DNA of 42,807 bases from a virus. Positions 15,567 through 23,697 of the stretch are shown piece after piece; position 1 is the first letter of the stretch, and every line of letters begins with the position of its first letter. The stretch lies in IMG/VR virus record IMGVR_UViG_3300005826_000259, positions 1 through 42,807 of that record. The stretch is one strand, 5' to 3'. Below the pieces are notes generated by a model. That model was not told the origin of the DNA, searched no databases, and worked only from the letters and a program-made list of their open reading frames with translations. The position numbers and the translations under genes are program-made.

Positions 15567-15899
15567 TTAACTAAACGCAATGTATATTTTCACCTTTTTT
15601 ATAAGCTTCTTATAATCTGAAAAATCTGGTTCAAACCATTCAATAAATTGGATAGACTTATCATGTATGCGAGAATGAATACTTAATAATTTTTTTTCAT
15701 ACCACCATGTAGCCACAATATTTTTCACAACAATTGAAATATAATTAACATCTTTATAATCAGAGGAAATACAAATATCATGGTTTATTTGAGTGCATTT
15801 CTTGAAATGTCTATCAAGTCGTTTAGTAGTAAATTCATTAACAAATGGATGTCCGCAAACTGGACAATTATGTAACTTGTATAACTCTTGACCATTCAT
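15567..15899 (-). CDS. ZR-FS family protein 32
   Basis: 110 residues; Cys12/Cys15 (CPVCGHP) and CTQINH (Cys35/His40), the same C-x4-H spacing as members 31 and 33. Tail LIKKVKIYIAFS with Ser as AGT before TAA. Starts in an ATGA overlap with member 33. Confidence 0.84.
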   Translation of the reverse strand: MNGQELYKLHNCPVCGHPFVNEFTTKRLDRHFKKCTQINHDICISSDYKDVNYISIVVKNIVATWWYEKKLLSIHSRIHDKSIQFIEWFEPDFSDYKKLIKKVKIYIAFS

Positions 15900-16228
15900 G
15901 ATACCATCAATAAAGTTTTAATCTTATTGAGAATGTTTTTAGAATTGTATGATTTAATCTTTATCACACCATCTATACCAATTCTTTCACCATAGTTAAA
16001 AATCCGGTCAGTACACCAAACTTCACAGGTATTATCAAAATAATTATTCTTCAGATAGAAATTCTTTTCATCGTCTGAAATTCTAATTTTTGTAACACAT
16101 ATAGACTCATTATATCCTACTCTTTCAGAATAAAAATGGTCGCCTTCCTTACAGGAATAATCCCGATATGTTTTGCCATAGCCTTCAAACATCTCTTTTT
16201 TACACAATGGACAGCATCTCTTAATCAT
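15896..16228 (-). CDS. ZR-FS family protein 33
   Basis: 110 residues from the ATG at 16228. An in-frame extension to 16306 exists, but only the inner ATG gives the normal start M-I-K-R-C-C-P-L-C. Knuckles Cys6/Cys9 and CKEGDH (Cys26/His31). Tail ILNKIKTLLMVS, with Val instead of Phe. Its ATG and the ATG of the opposite-strand ORF at 16227 overlap (CATG), so its promoter must lie inside that ORF. Confidence 0.82.
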   Translation of the reverse strand: MIKRCCPLCKKEMFEGYGKTYRDYSCKEGDHFYSERVGYNESICVTKIRISDDEKNFYLKNNYFDNTCEVWCTDRIFNYGERIGIDGVIKIKSYNSKNILNKIKTLLMVS

Positions 16229-16676
16229 GATATATAGCTTTCTGATGAATAACCCTGCACAATTTGCTTTTGTAAACTTGACTAATGAAATTCTTGATTT
16301 TAACAAACCAAAAATTACTAGAAATTATGTAGTAACAAGTTTGCGAAAAACAGATTTTACGACGTACCTCACCGACTACGATAACAACAGTGTAATCTTT
16401 CTGGAGCACGTCGTCAAGGTTGGGATGTTCGAAATCCAATTAATATTAACGCCGGCAAGCCGATCGCCTAATTTAAGAGATTACGGCAAATTTTTTGTCA
16501 AGATTTTTGAATTAAAACCAATGAACAAAAGAAAAGAGATATTTCTAATAATGGATGAAAGATTCTCAACTCAACCTTGGTCAATGAAGAACTTTAATAA
16601 ATGGATTAGAATAAAAGATTTGGTAGATATAATTATGTACTGTCATAAATTAAATAAACTTAAGATGTTTGTTTAA
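16227..16676 (+). CDS. plus-strand ORF with a ZR-FS-like tail but no zinc knuckles
   Basis: 149 residues, with no Cys pairs. It ends in VDIIMYCHKLNKLKMFV, which resembles the array's tail helix (compare EKLNKLVMFS in member 26). Possible starts are 16227 and 16245; neither has a ribosome site. It lies head to head with member 33 and tail to tail with member 35 (4-nt overlap), so it is an inverted element inside the array. Either it is a diverged relative that lost the knuckles or an unrelated protein that uses the same tail. Confidence 0.6.
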   Translation: MIYSFLMNNPAQFAFVNLTNEILDFNKPKITRNYVVTSLRKTDFTTYLTDYDNNSVIFLEHVVKVGMFEIQLILTPASRSPNLRDYGKFFVKIFELKPMNKRKEIFLIMDERFSTQPWSMKNFNKWIRIKDLVDIIMYCHKLNKLKMFV

Positions 16677-17254
16677 CTAAACACAAGATATTTTTTGATT
16701 TTGCGCAGTGCGTTTTCTTTGTTTTTCAATTTACCCAACAAAAGTGGAGGAATTGGTATATTATCTTTTTCTTTCCTGCCTTTTTCATCAAAAACTCTTA
16801 AACTTCCGTAATTATTAGATATCCGTGACTCTATAACATAAATAGCTTCATTTGCAGTTAAACACAATTTTTCATATGCAATAGAAATTGGTTTTACATA
16901 TTTTCCATCAAAAACCAAATCATCTGATACGATTTCAGTATGACAGCCTTTTCCCAAGCATGAAGATATAAAAAACAAAGATCTATATTTTAAATATGAT
17001 GATAAATAATTTGGGTCATATGTATTGATATCATTAGCTCCCCAAATAGTACTGTAGGAATTATTCGAAATATCAATTTTAAGTGTTATTGGAAATATAT
17101 TTACAGATATCATATCTCCTGAAATATGCAATGGCATTTTTCTATATTTAGAAACATTATGGTCCAATTCATGCATAGACAAAGCAACTTTTTTACCACA
17201 ATTAAAACAGGGACCATTGTATAGTATAAAATCTTTTATAGTAAAGTACTTCAT
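16673..17254 (-). CDS. ZR-FS family protein 34, long form
   Basis: 193 residues. An N-terminal helix MKYFTIKDFILYNG comes before the first knuckle CFNC (Cys16/Cys19); the second is CLGKGC (Cys99/Cys104), about 80 residues later. Tail LRKIKKYLVFS with Ser as AGT before TAA. In this long class a beta-rich segment is inserted between the two knuckles. Confidence 0.82.
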   Translation of the reverse strand: MKYFTIKDFILYNGPCFNCGKKVALSMHELDHNVSKYRKMPLHISGDMISVNIFPITLKIDISNNSYSTIWGANDINTYDPNYLSSYLKYRSLFFISSCLGKGCHTEIVSDDLVFDGKYVKPISIAYEKLCLTANEAIYVIESRISNNYGSLRVFDEKGRKEKDNIPIPPLLLGKLKNKENALRKIKKYLVFS

Positions 17255-17308
17255 TAAATATAATACTTACTTAACACCTGTTATATCTTATTTAAGATTG
17301 GAGATACT

Positions 17309-17872
17309 ATGGACAAAACGCAAACAAAATGGACTAAAGAAAAACAAGCTGCTTATTATAAAGAATGGCGTAAAAAAAATAAAGAAAAGATTTCTGAATA
17401 CCAGAAAAAATGGCATGAAGAAAATAGAGATAAAACAAAGCAATATTTAGAAGATAACAAAGAATATATATCTGAAAAATCTAAAAAATATAGAGAAGAA
17501 AACAAAGAATACTTAAAAGAATTATGGAAAGAATGGTACAAGAAAAACAAAGAAAGATCTCCTAAAAGAAGATTTACTGAAGCAAAGAACGCTGCAAAGA
17601 AAAGAAATATAGAATGGAAATTATTATTTGAAGAGTATATAAAACTAATAGAAACTCCTTGTTATTACTGCAATAATGAATTAGGACCGCCCGTTAAAAG
17701 ATCAATAGGATTAGATAGATTAGATTCTAATGGATGTTATGAATTAAATAATGTTGTATCATGTTGTTATAAATGTAATACTTTAAAAAGTAATATTTTT
17801 ACTCCCGAAGAAACAAAAATGGCAGTAGAAACTATTTTAAATTATAGAAAATCACTTATTGTGAAATCTTAA
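17309..17872 (+). CDS. HNH homing endonuclease
   Basis: 187 residues. The first 95 or so are Lys/Glu-rich and probably helical (repeats of EENKEY and KKYREE type), a DNA-contacting spacer. The nuclease core follows: CYYC (about 117-120), SIGLDRLDSNGCYELNNV with the catalytic HNH-fold pattern, and CCYKCNTLKSN. This matches the phage HNH family with G-x-D-R-x-D-S and C-x-x-C-N-x-x-K motifs. Ribosome site ggaga just before the ATG. It overlaps the 3' end of the RF2 gene by 21 nt on the opposite strand, so it lies beside a conserved essential-type gene, a typical homing niche. Confidence 0.85.
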   Translation: MDKTQTKWTKEKQAAYYKEWRKKNKEKISEYQKKWHEENRDKTKQYLEDNKEYISEKSKKYREENKEYLKELWKEWYKKNKERSPKRRFTEAKNAAKKRNIEWKLLFEEYIKLIETPCYYCNNELGPPVKRSIGLDRLDSNGCYELNNVVSCCYKCNTLKSNIFTPEETKMAVETILNYRKSLIVKS

Positions 17873-18934
17873 CGTCGATATTAAAAATTCGTTGATATTT
17901 CCATTTAATACATCTTCAAAATTTTTAATCTCAAAAGAAGTCCTATGGTCTTTAACAAGAGAATAGGGACTTTCTGTATATGTTCTTATTTGACTACCAA
18001 AAGATATATCTAATTGTTCTTCAAAAGTTTTATCTTGTTCTTTCTTTTTCTTTTTCATTTCTAAATCATAAAGTTTTGCTTTTAATATACTAAAAGCATT
18101 CTTCTTATTAACAGATTGGTCTCTTTCAGTTCTTGATAAGACTATTATACCTGTTGGAATATGTTTAAGTCTTATTGCAGATTGAACGCGATTCACATTC
18201 TGTCCGCCTTTCCCACCAGCGGTCTGACTTTTCACTTCAACATCTTTCATATTAAGTTCAACTTCAACGCTATCCTCTATATCAGGAACAACAGAAATTG
18301 CAGCAAACGACGTATGTCTTGCAGATCCGGAATTGAAAGGAGAATTTCTTATCAAACGATGAACCCCTGTTTCTCCCTTAAGATAACCATATGCATTTTT
18401 TCCGAAGAACCTAAGAGAAACAGAATCAGTACAAATTGCTGAGTGATCATTGCATGGATTAAGATCTAATATTTCACATTCAAACCCTTCACTAACTGCC
18501 CATTTAACATACATATGCATAAGCATTGTAACCCAATTAGCAGCTTCTAATCCACCAGCACCTGCATTAATTGTCATAATGGCTGGTTTATTGGACATAG
18601 GATCTGTCATCATAATGGATAATATAAGTTCAGACATCTCTTCTGACAGAGTGATAAGTTGGTTCTTATCTACTTCCTCAGGAATAGCCTCTGAACATTC
18701 AGACAAAAAACTCCACTCATCCCTTAATAGGGTGTACTGTCTAATAATTATAGATATTTCTTGTCTCTTTTTTGTAATCTTTGTTGCTGTAGCAGGATCC
18801 TTCCAAAAGTCTTTTTGTGACATTTGCTCATCATATCTAGCCAATTGCTCAGTATACTTTGCAATAGGTATAAGCTCTTTAAGAATATCCAGCTTTTCTG
18901 CACACAATGTTACCAATTGTTGCAAATCTTCCAT
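17852..18934 (-). CDS. prfB: peptide chain release factor 2
   Basis: 360 residues from the ATG at 18934, which has GGAGA upstream; a TTG five codons earlier is less likely. All release-factor-2 hallmarks are present: the stop-recognition tripeptide SPF (198-200) in RNSPFNSGSARHTSF, and the GGQ peptidyl-tRNA hydrolysis motif (243-245) in GGKGGQNVNRVQSA. Length matches bacterial RF2. It terminates translation at UGA and UAA. Unlike many bacterial prfB genes, no in-frame early stop interrupts the reading frame, so the usual autoregulatory frameshift is absent. It lies inside the array, whose overlaps mostly use TGA. A phage-encoded RF2 is uncommon; it could keep UGA termination efficient when host factors are limiting. 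Confidence 0.95.
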   Translation of the reverse strand: MEDLQQLVTLCAEKLDILKELIPIAKYTEQLARYDEQMSQKDFWKDPATATKITKKRQEISIIIRQYTLLRDEWSFLSECSEAIPEEVDKNQLITLSEEMSELILSIMMTDPMSNKPAIMTINAGAGGLEAANWVTMLMHMYVKWAVSEGFECEILDLNPCNDHSAICTDSVSLRFFGKNAYGYLKGETGVHRLIRNSPFNSGSARHTSFAAISVVPDIEDSVEVELNMKDVEVKSQTAGGKGGQNVNRVQSAIRLKHIPTGIIVLSRTERDQSVNKKNAFSILKAKLYDLEMKKKKKEQDKTFEEQLDISFGSQIRTYTESPYSLVKDHRTSFEIKNFEDVLNGNINEFLISTLRFHNK

Positions 18935-18952
18935 GTATAAAATCTCCAATTA

Positions 18953-19630
18953 TTAACTAAATAATAAAAACATCTTTATCTTTTTTCTTAACTCTTCTCC
19001 ATCTTTGATAGAGAACAAATCAATCTTAGGTATTCTTGCTACTATATTATAGTTATCAAAAATAAATGTTTCTTCTTCATGGTTTAAAGTCATAAAAGAT
19101 AATGACGCATTTGTATCCGCATCATTGTTTGGTATTCCAAACATTTGTGCTTCTAAAATTATAGGCGATACAACCTTGCTTTTTCTCTCGATAGTTAATG
19201 GTTTGCTATTATAAGTGAATAAAAAGCCGCTACCAAAACACCATTCATTTGTGCATCTAACACATAAAGTAAGATTATGTCTCCATATTAAATTGCAAGC
19301 TATTAATAAATCCCCTACCAAAGAGTTATCATCAATATTTATTGAAAATTGAGAATTATCTGTAACATCTTTAAATTCTGGATTTCCTTTGTACCAATAA
19401 TTAATGTGATTATCTTTTACAGAGGATATATATCTTCCAGCTTTTTCAGCATATTCTCGTGTAAACATATCTTTTCTACTAAGATGTCTTGCAAAGCCCT
19501 CTGGTTGTCTAAACTCATAATCTATAAATCCACCAGAGTCTCTAGTATTGAAGAATAAATATGTTTCATTTTTACAAAGAGGGCATATCTTTCCTTTATT
19601 GTAAAAATCACGTATTGTTTTAAATCTCAT
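18953..19630 (-). CDS. ZR-FS family protein 35, long form
   Basis: 225 residues; N-helix MRFKTIRDFYNKG; first knuckle Cys16/Cys19 (CPLC); distal cluster CVRCTNEWC (Cys123, Cys126, Cys131). Tail LRKKIKMFLLFS, Ser as AGT before TAA. It lies 18 nt upstream of the RF2 start and is probably co-transcribed with it. Confidence 0.83.
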   Translation of the reverse strand: MRFKTIRDFYNKGKICPLCKNETYLFFNTRDSGGFIDYEFRQPEGFARHLSRKDMFTREYAEKAGRYISSVKDNHINYWYKGNPEFKDVTDNSQFSINIDDNSLVGDLLIACNLIWRHNLTLCVRCTNEWCFGSGFLFTYNSKPLTIERKSKVVSPIILEAQMFGIPNNDADTNASLSFMTLNHEEETFIFDNYNIVARIPKIDLFSIKDGEELRKKIKMFLLFS

Positions 19631-19645
19631 GACATTATATCCAAA

Positions 19646-20617
19646 TTATTTCCAAATTTTATATGTAATTATATAATATACATTTTTTATGGAAACATTA
19701 TATTCTTTAGATAATTCTTCTTTACTAATTCCATTTGAATATTTTTCTCTAATTTCATTTACTTTTTCACGAGTTAATTTATAACTTAATTTTGATTTAT
19801 TTGATTTATCAAAATCTGGTCTTTTTATATGTTTCCAAGTCTTTCCATTCACAATACAATTAATATTATATTTAGTAATATTATATTTTTCAGCTAATTG
19901 AACTTGAGTATATTCACCAGAATAATAATCATAAATTATCAACTCTACCAAATTTCTATTTAATTTTCCTGAATTTTCTGACATTTTTATTTTTGTATCT
20001 TCAGATTTTTTCATACCAATATGAGATTCAGACATTTTTTCTTTTGTTTCATCAGAAACGATTTTTCCAGTATTAGATTTAGATATTTTTTCTTTTGTTT
20101 CATCAGATCGAAATTTTCCAGAATTACTCTGTCCTATCTTATTTTTCCAATCTTCATCCAATTTTCTACCTTTGTACATATCGGACATTTTCTTTTTTCT
20201 TTCATCAGAACAAGGAGGCATTGTTTTTCCAATATTACCTTCAGAAATTTTCTTTTTAGTTTCTTCTGATCTAGGAATTCCAGTTAAAGGGTTTAGTTCT
20301 TTTGGTAAACCTAAATTCCAAGGTGTTTCACCACCTGGTGCTACATTATAACCAAACTCTTTATCTCTGCTATTATACTGTCTAATAAGAAGTTTTTCAG
20401 TTTCATTTGCATCTTCTGATGTTAAACAGGTAGCTATAACTTCGTACTCAAAATTTTCTACGCCATACTTAGACATAGCTCTATGAATATATTGTTCATG
20501 TTTTTGTTTAGCTAACCATTTGTGATCACTCCATCTGCGACCAGGATTAACCGTTTGTCCTATATAAACTCTTCCATCGATAATATTTATTATCCTATAC
20601 ATAAAAAAATATTTCAT
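19646..20617 (-). CDS. GIY-YIG homing endonuclease with NUMOD3 repeats and two helix-turn-helix units
   Basis: 323 residues. Core MYRIINI then VYIGQTVNPGRRW, followed by FEYEVIA and a catalytic-type Glu. About five NUMOD3 repeats follow (SEETKKKIS, SDERKKKMS, SDETKEKIS, SDETKEKMS, SEDTKIKMS). The C-terminus has two similar helix-turn-helix segments, YTQVQLAEKYNI and ISKEELSKEYNV. It is longer than the copy at 13237-14013 but clearly homologous, including the GYNVAPGG/GYNLAVGG motif. It sits between two long array members, as a selfish insertion. Confidence 0.9.
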   Translation of the reverse strand: MKYFFMYRIINIIDGRVYIGQTVNPGRRWSDHKWLAKQKHEQYIHRAMSKYGVENFEYEVIATCLTSEDANETEKLLIRQYNSRDKEFGYNVAPGGETPWNLGLPKELNPLTGIPRSEETKKKISEGNIGKTMPPCSDERKKKMSDMYKGRKLDEDWKNKIGQSNSGKFRSDETKEKISKSNTGKIVSDETKEKMSESHIGMKKSEDTKIKMSENSGKLNRNLVELIIYDYYSGEYTQVQLAEKYNITKYNINCIVNGKTWKHIKRPDFDKSNKSKLSYKLTREKVNEIREKYSNGISKEELSKEYNVSIKNVYYIITYKIWK

Positions 20618-20642
20618 AATGTTATATAAAGATATTACCAGA

Positions 20643-21290
20643 TTACGAAATCAATATCCAATTACTAATCATATTGATTACTTTTTCTTTATCAGAAAAA
20701 TTGATGTTCTTTTTTATTGCATCTATTTCTTTATGAAAGATTTTTGGATCATAATCCTCATTATTAAGATCTTCTTGGGAACATGTATAATGCCATATTG
20801 ATGTTTTTTGCAATATATTATCTATTCGCATCATATATGATTTATGCTCTGTATCAGTATCTAATGTAAAGGAATATGCTTCGAAAGATATAATTCCATC
20901 ACTTTCTTCAATATCTTCGCTAATATTAAAAAAGATACGACCATCAGTTTCTCTAAACTTCAGAAACTTAGTTGATTTATAATAACATAGATCATGAACA
21001 TTTAGTTCAAAATCTGAATCGTCTTTGCTTTCTATTGCTGACTCGTTGCATATTCTAAAGAAATACATATCAGCATTCTTATTCTTTTCATAAATTTCTT
21101 TATTCAACTTGAATGATGAATTAAACATCACCATGCAGGATTTTTTATCTTTAGAAGAGACAGGATTAAAAATACCAGTATCAGGATCCATTTTAAATAG
21201 ATCAGAATAAAGCATCTTTATATATAGATGTGTTTTGTTACCACAACAAGGACAAATATCCTTATCTATAAAATCAATTAATTCTTTCAT
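20643..21290 (-). CDS. ZR-FS family protein 36, long form (diverged tail)
   Basis: 215 residues; N-helix MKELIDFIDKD; CPCC (Cys13/Cys16); only a single distal Cys (HYTCSQED), so the second knuckle is incomplete. Tail VINMISNWILIS lacks the Phe and most Lys. Ribosome site AAGGAAAG precedes the ATG. A diverged member of the long class. Confidence 0.78.
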   Translation of the reverse strand: MKELIDFIDKDICPCCGNKTHLYIKMLYSDLFKMDPDTGIFNPVSSKDKKSCMVMFNSSFKLNKEIYEKNKNADMYFFRICNESAIESKDDSDFELNVHDLCYYKSTKFLKFRETDGRIFFNISEDIEESDGIISFEAYSFTLDTDTEHKSYMMRIDNILQKTSIWHYTCSQEDLNNEDYDPKIFHKEIDAIKKNINFSDKEKVINMISNWILIS

Positions 21291-21298
21291 AACTTTCC

Positions 21299-21955
21299 TT
21301 AACTAAAATTGACCAGAGTTTTTATTCTGTGGTGCAATTTTTCCGAATTGAAATTTTCAAAATCTATTATTGGAAAACTAATCGCACCAGCTTCTGGATT
21401 TGATGTTGATATTATATTTGTCCGTTCTTTTCCCCAATCATTCTGGACCCAGAATTTTCCAACATTACAAGCTTCCCAATACAACCTAAATGATCCTATT
21501 GATGATTGCTCAATAAAATTATGAAACTTACCAGGATCAACGATTGGTGGCGTACATCTTAATATAGAACTACAAAGATAATACTCCATGAAACAATGTT
21601 TGTTGGTACAAACTAATTCTATATGAGGTTTAAGACTTTCAAATGCTTCTATTGCTTGTCTTTGCGTAACAGATTTATAATCGTAATATTCGCTAGTATA
21701 TGAAGATGGGTCTATATCCATCGAGATAATATTGGTATCTACATCAATTGATATGTTCATTTTTAAATGGAGATACATTGTTGTGTGGCTAAAAGAAAAC
21801 TCAAACTTATTGTCTCTAGGAATAGAACTTATGATAGGGATCTGTTTATCATGACCAATGAAATTGGTTAGCATTGGTTCAAGCTTTGAACCGCAGAAAA
21901 CACACTTATCTCTAAGTTCTATGAATTCTCTAATCTTATTGAAGACCTTCTTCAC
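21299..21955 (-). CDS. ZR-FS family protein 37, long form
   Basis: 218 residues with a GTG start at 21955, supported by GAGG five bases upstream. N-helix KVFNKIREFIELRDK; CVFC (Cys18/Cys21); distal CTNKHC (Cys116/Cys121). Tail LHHRIKTLVNFS, Ser as AGT before TAA. 8 nt separate it from member 36. Confidence 0.82.
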   Translation of the reverse strand: MKKVFNKIREFIELRDKCVFCGSKLEPMLTNFIGHDKQIPIISSIPRDNKFEFSFSHTTMYLHLKMNISIDVDTNIISMDIDPSSYTSEYYDYKSVTQRQAIEAFESLKPHIELVCTNKHCFMEYYLCSSILRCTPPIVDPGKFHNFIEQSSIGSFRLYWEACNVGKFWVQNDWGKERTNIISTSNPEAGAISFPIIDFENFNSEKLHHRIKTLVNFS

Positions 21956-21961
21956 TAAACC

Positions 21962-22489
21962 TCACGTAAAAACTACTAACTTTTTTATCCTCTTATATAC
22001 CTCATAAGGGTCAGTAACTATATTTTCAAAAAACGGAACTTCAACTATTTTTGGATTATCAAGTCTACCATCTATATCTAACTTTGATATCTCGACAGTC
22101 TCTTTATTATATCTACAAAACAAATGATCTCGTTCATCTGAGTTATTAGAAATGATAAATGTTTGTGAAATCAAATAGGCATGATCTAATACATTGGAAG
22201 AAACGTTTAGTACAAACACTATATTATAACTGTATCTACCACAACAATTACATTCAAATCTATGTGGAGCAAAAGTTTTTCCATCGTAATCCACTCGACA
22301 AATATTGTTTCTATAATCGTAAAAACAACACTCTCCTTCTTTATTAAGCTCAGCTATATTAACCTTAGTACCAGGAATATATACATATAGGGTCACTCCT
22401 GATGGGATATTGATATCACAGTGGCAAATAGGACAACCACGCATATGATAAAATAAGTCGTGAACATTATAAAACTCAATCATCTTCAT
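21962..22489 (-). CDS. ZR-FS family protein 38, long form
   Basis: 175 residues from the ATG at 22489, chosen because MKMIEFYNVHDL matches the N-helix of other long members; ATG 22483 and upstream TTG/ATG are possible. CPIC (Cys19/Cys22); distal ECNCCGRYSYN (Cys80/Cys83), close to CTNCCCYSYN of member 39. Tail VYKRIKKLVVFT, Thr instead of Ser. The start overlaps the end of the kinase-like gene. Confidence 0.82.
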   Translation of the reverse strand: MKMIEFYNVHDLFYHMRGCPICHCDINIPSGVTLYVYIPGTKVNIAELNKEGECCFYDYRNNICRVDYDGKTFAPHRFECNCCGRYSYNIVFVLNVSSNVLDHAYLISQTFIISNNSDERDHLFCRYNKETVEISKLDIDGRLDNPKIVEVPFFENIVTDPYEVYKRIKKLVVFT

Positions 22490-23123
22490 AATACTTGTCG
22501 TACACTTCTCTTGTAAGACCTGCATCAATTAATATTGGACGCCCCTTTAATGTCCCCCAGGATGATATTCTAGCCATGTCGCCGGGCATTAATTTGAATT
22601 TTTTACCAAGAGATAGCATTTCTTTATATACATCAGAATCTTTTACATCATCAAAATCAGAGGGCTTATCGTGAGTCGTTCCAGCTACACCTTTAAGTCC
22701 ATATGAAATAGCTGCACTAAAAGATTGGAAATTAACTCCAGTCATTTCCTCAAATTGCTTAACCTTTATCTTTTCTAATTTTTCAGTCTCCATCCATGCA
22801 TTATTTTTAGCACTTCTTAAAACCTTATTAAGATATTTTGATTTCATTTTTGGATTTGACTCAACTTCATTTTGAGCCAAACCTTTCTCATTCTTAGCTA
22901 GTTTAACAATCGTTCCCTTGCTTGTCAAGTAAACAATGCGTGACGAGCCAGATGAAAAATGTTTTAAATTTCTCTCAGCATACTTCTTTCGCGCGCGAAA
23001 GGTCTCCAGATTTTCCAAGTTTTTGAGCACTTTTGTAAGATCTTTACTATCCTCTGGTAGTTCTTCACCGAGGGCTACTTTTAGGTACTTAGAGGCACAT
23101 TTTAATAATCTATCAACATCCAT
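22476..23123 (-). CDS. protein-kinase-fold-like protein
   Basis: 215 residues. FSSGSSRIVY (56-65) resembles a glycine-rich ATP loop, IVKLA (Lys74) the beta-3 lysine, QNE (84-86) a helix-C glutamate, and ILIDAGLT (197-204) the metal-binding DFG segment with Phe replaced by Ala. PGDMARISSWG just before it may stand for the catalytic loop, but no HRD is seen, so activity is uncertain; a pseudokinase is possible. The N-terminus MDVDRLLKCASKYLKVA resembles the short helix that starts two downstream structural-type proteins. GGAG lies upstream of the ATG. The 3' end overlaps member 38. Confidence 0.55.
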   Translation of the reverse strand: MDVDRLLKCASKYLKVALGEELPEDSKDLTKVLKNLENLETFRARKKYAERNLKHFSSGSSRIVYLTSKGTIVKLAKNEKGLAQNEVESNPKMKSKYLNKVLRSAKNNAWMETEKLEKIKVKQFEEMTGVNFQSFSAAISYGLKGVAGTTHDKPSDFDDVKDSDVYKEMLSLGKKFKLMPGDMARISSWGTLKGRPILIDAGLTREVYDKYYEDD

Positions 23124-23163
23124 ATAGAGATACTCCGATAATCATATTGATATATAACCCTAT

Positions 23164-23697
23164 ATGACTATATCAATGGAAGAGTTTCTTAAACTCATTA
23201 ATGAAATTGTTGAAGAGGAAGAACGTGATTCAAAATTTTCAGATGAATATTTTGAAGAGGGCACTTCTTTGCCTTCCGTATTTGAAATACTAAATAAAAT
23301 GAAAGATCCTCCTAAAAAGGCGGTACAATTATCTAACAAGAGCGGCACCATTGATGTAGAAAACATGAAAAATAATGAGATATTACGCCATGTAAAAACG
23401 AAAAATGAATTTAAGGTTGGTGATTTTATAATCCATGTTAGTGATGGAAGCAAGGTAGACCATGTTAATATACATATACTAGAAAACCAGCGTAAAACAG
23501 CGTCAGGTTTTCCATGTAATATGTTAGTTAAAAAAAATGTTATCAGTGATAAAAGATTTGCTTCTTGTCCATGGTTATCATACTTTTCTGGCAAATATGG
23601 TGTTCCAAGAAGAACAGCATACGATGTTCCTACTGAAGAGATTATAAATATAATTAAGTGGGTAAAAGCTATTAACAAAATGACCGCCTTTTTATGA
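23164..23697 (+). CDS. plus-strand ORF with a ZR-FS-like tail, acidic N-terminus
   Basis: 177 residues. The first 35 are strongly acidic (EEFLKLINEIVEEEERD). No zinc knuckles. The C-terminus IINIIKWVKAINKMTAFL matches the array tail pattern (compare ASLKAFL in member 9). The middle has FKVGDFIIHVSDGSKVDH, which looks like a small beta domain. It diverges from the kinase-like gene and converges with member 39 (6-nt overlap). Starts 23164 or 23176 are possible. No family recognised. Confidence 0.65.
   Translation: MTISMEEFLKLINEIVEEEERDSKFSDEYFEEGTSLPSVFEILNKMKDPPKKAVQLSNKSGTIDVENMKNNEILRHVKTKNEFKVGDFIIHVSDGSKVDHVNIHILENQRKTASGFPCNMLVKKNVISDKRFASCPWLSYFSGKYGVPRRTAYDVPTEEIINIIKWVKAINKMTAFL

Noticed and set aside
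17852-18934. Programmed frameshift in the RF2 gene
   Set aside because: The frame is open from start to stop and no early in-frame TGA separates an N-terminal part.
18934-18949. Upstream TTG starts for several genes (RF2, members 6, 20, 21)
   Set aside because: Internal ATGs have ribosome sites or ATGA overlaps and restore family-typical N-termini.
18161-18956. Two plus-strand open frames opposite the RF2 gene
   Set aside because: They mirror a full-length, motif-complete RF2 and have no recognisable features of their own.
23160-23678. 172-codon minus-strand frame opposite the tailed plus-strand ORF
   Set aside because: Hydrophobic, Ser-rich antisense translation; the plus-strand product has the array-type tail and ordinary composition. 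Some doubt remains because neither has a strong ribosome site.
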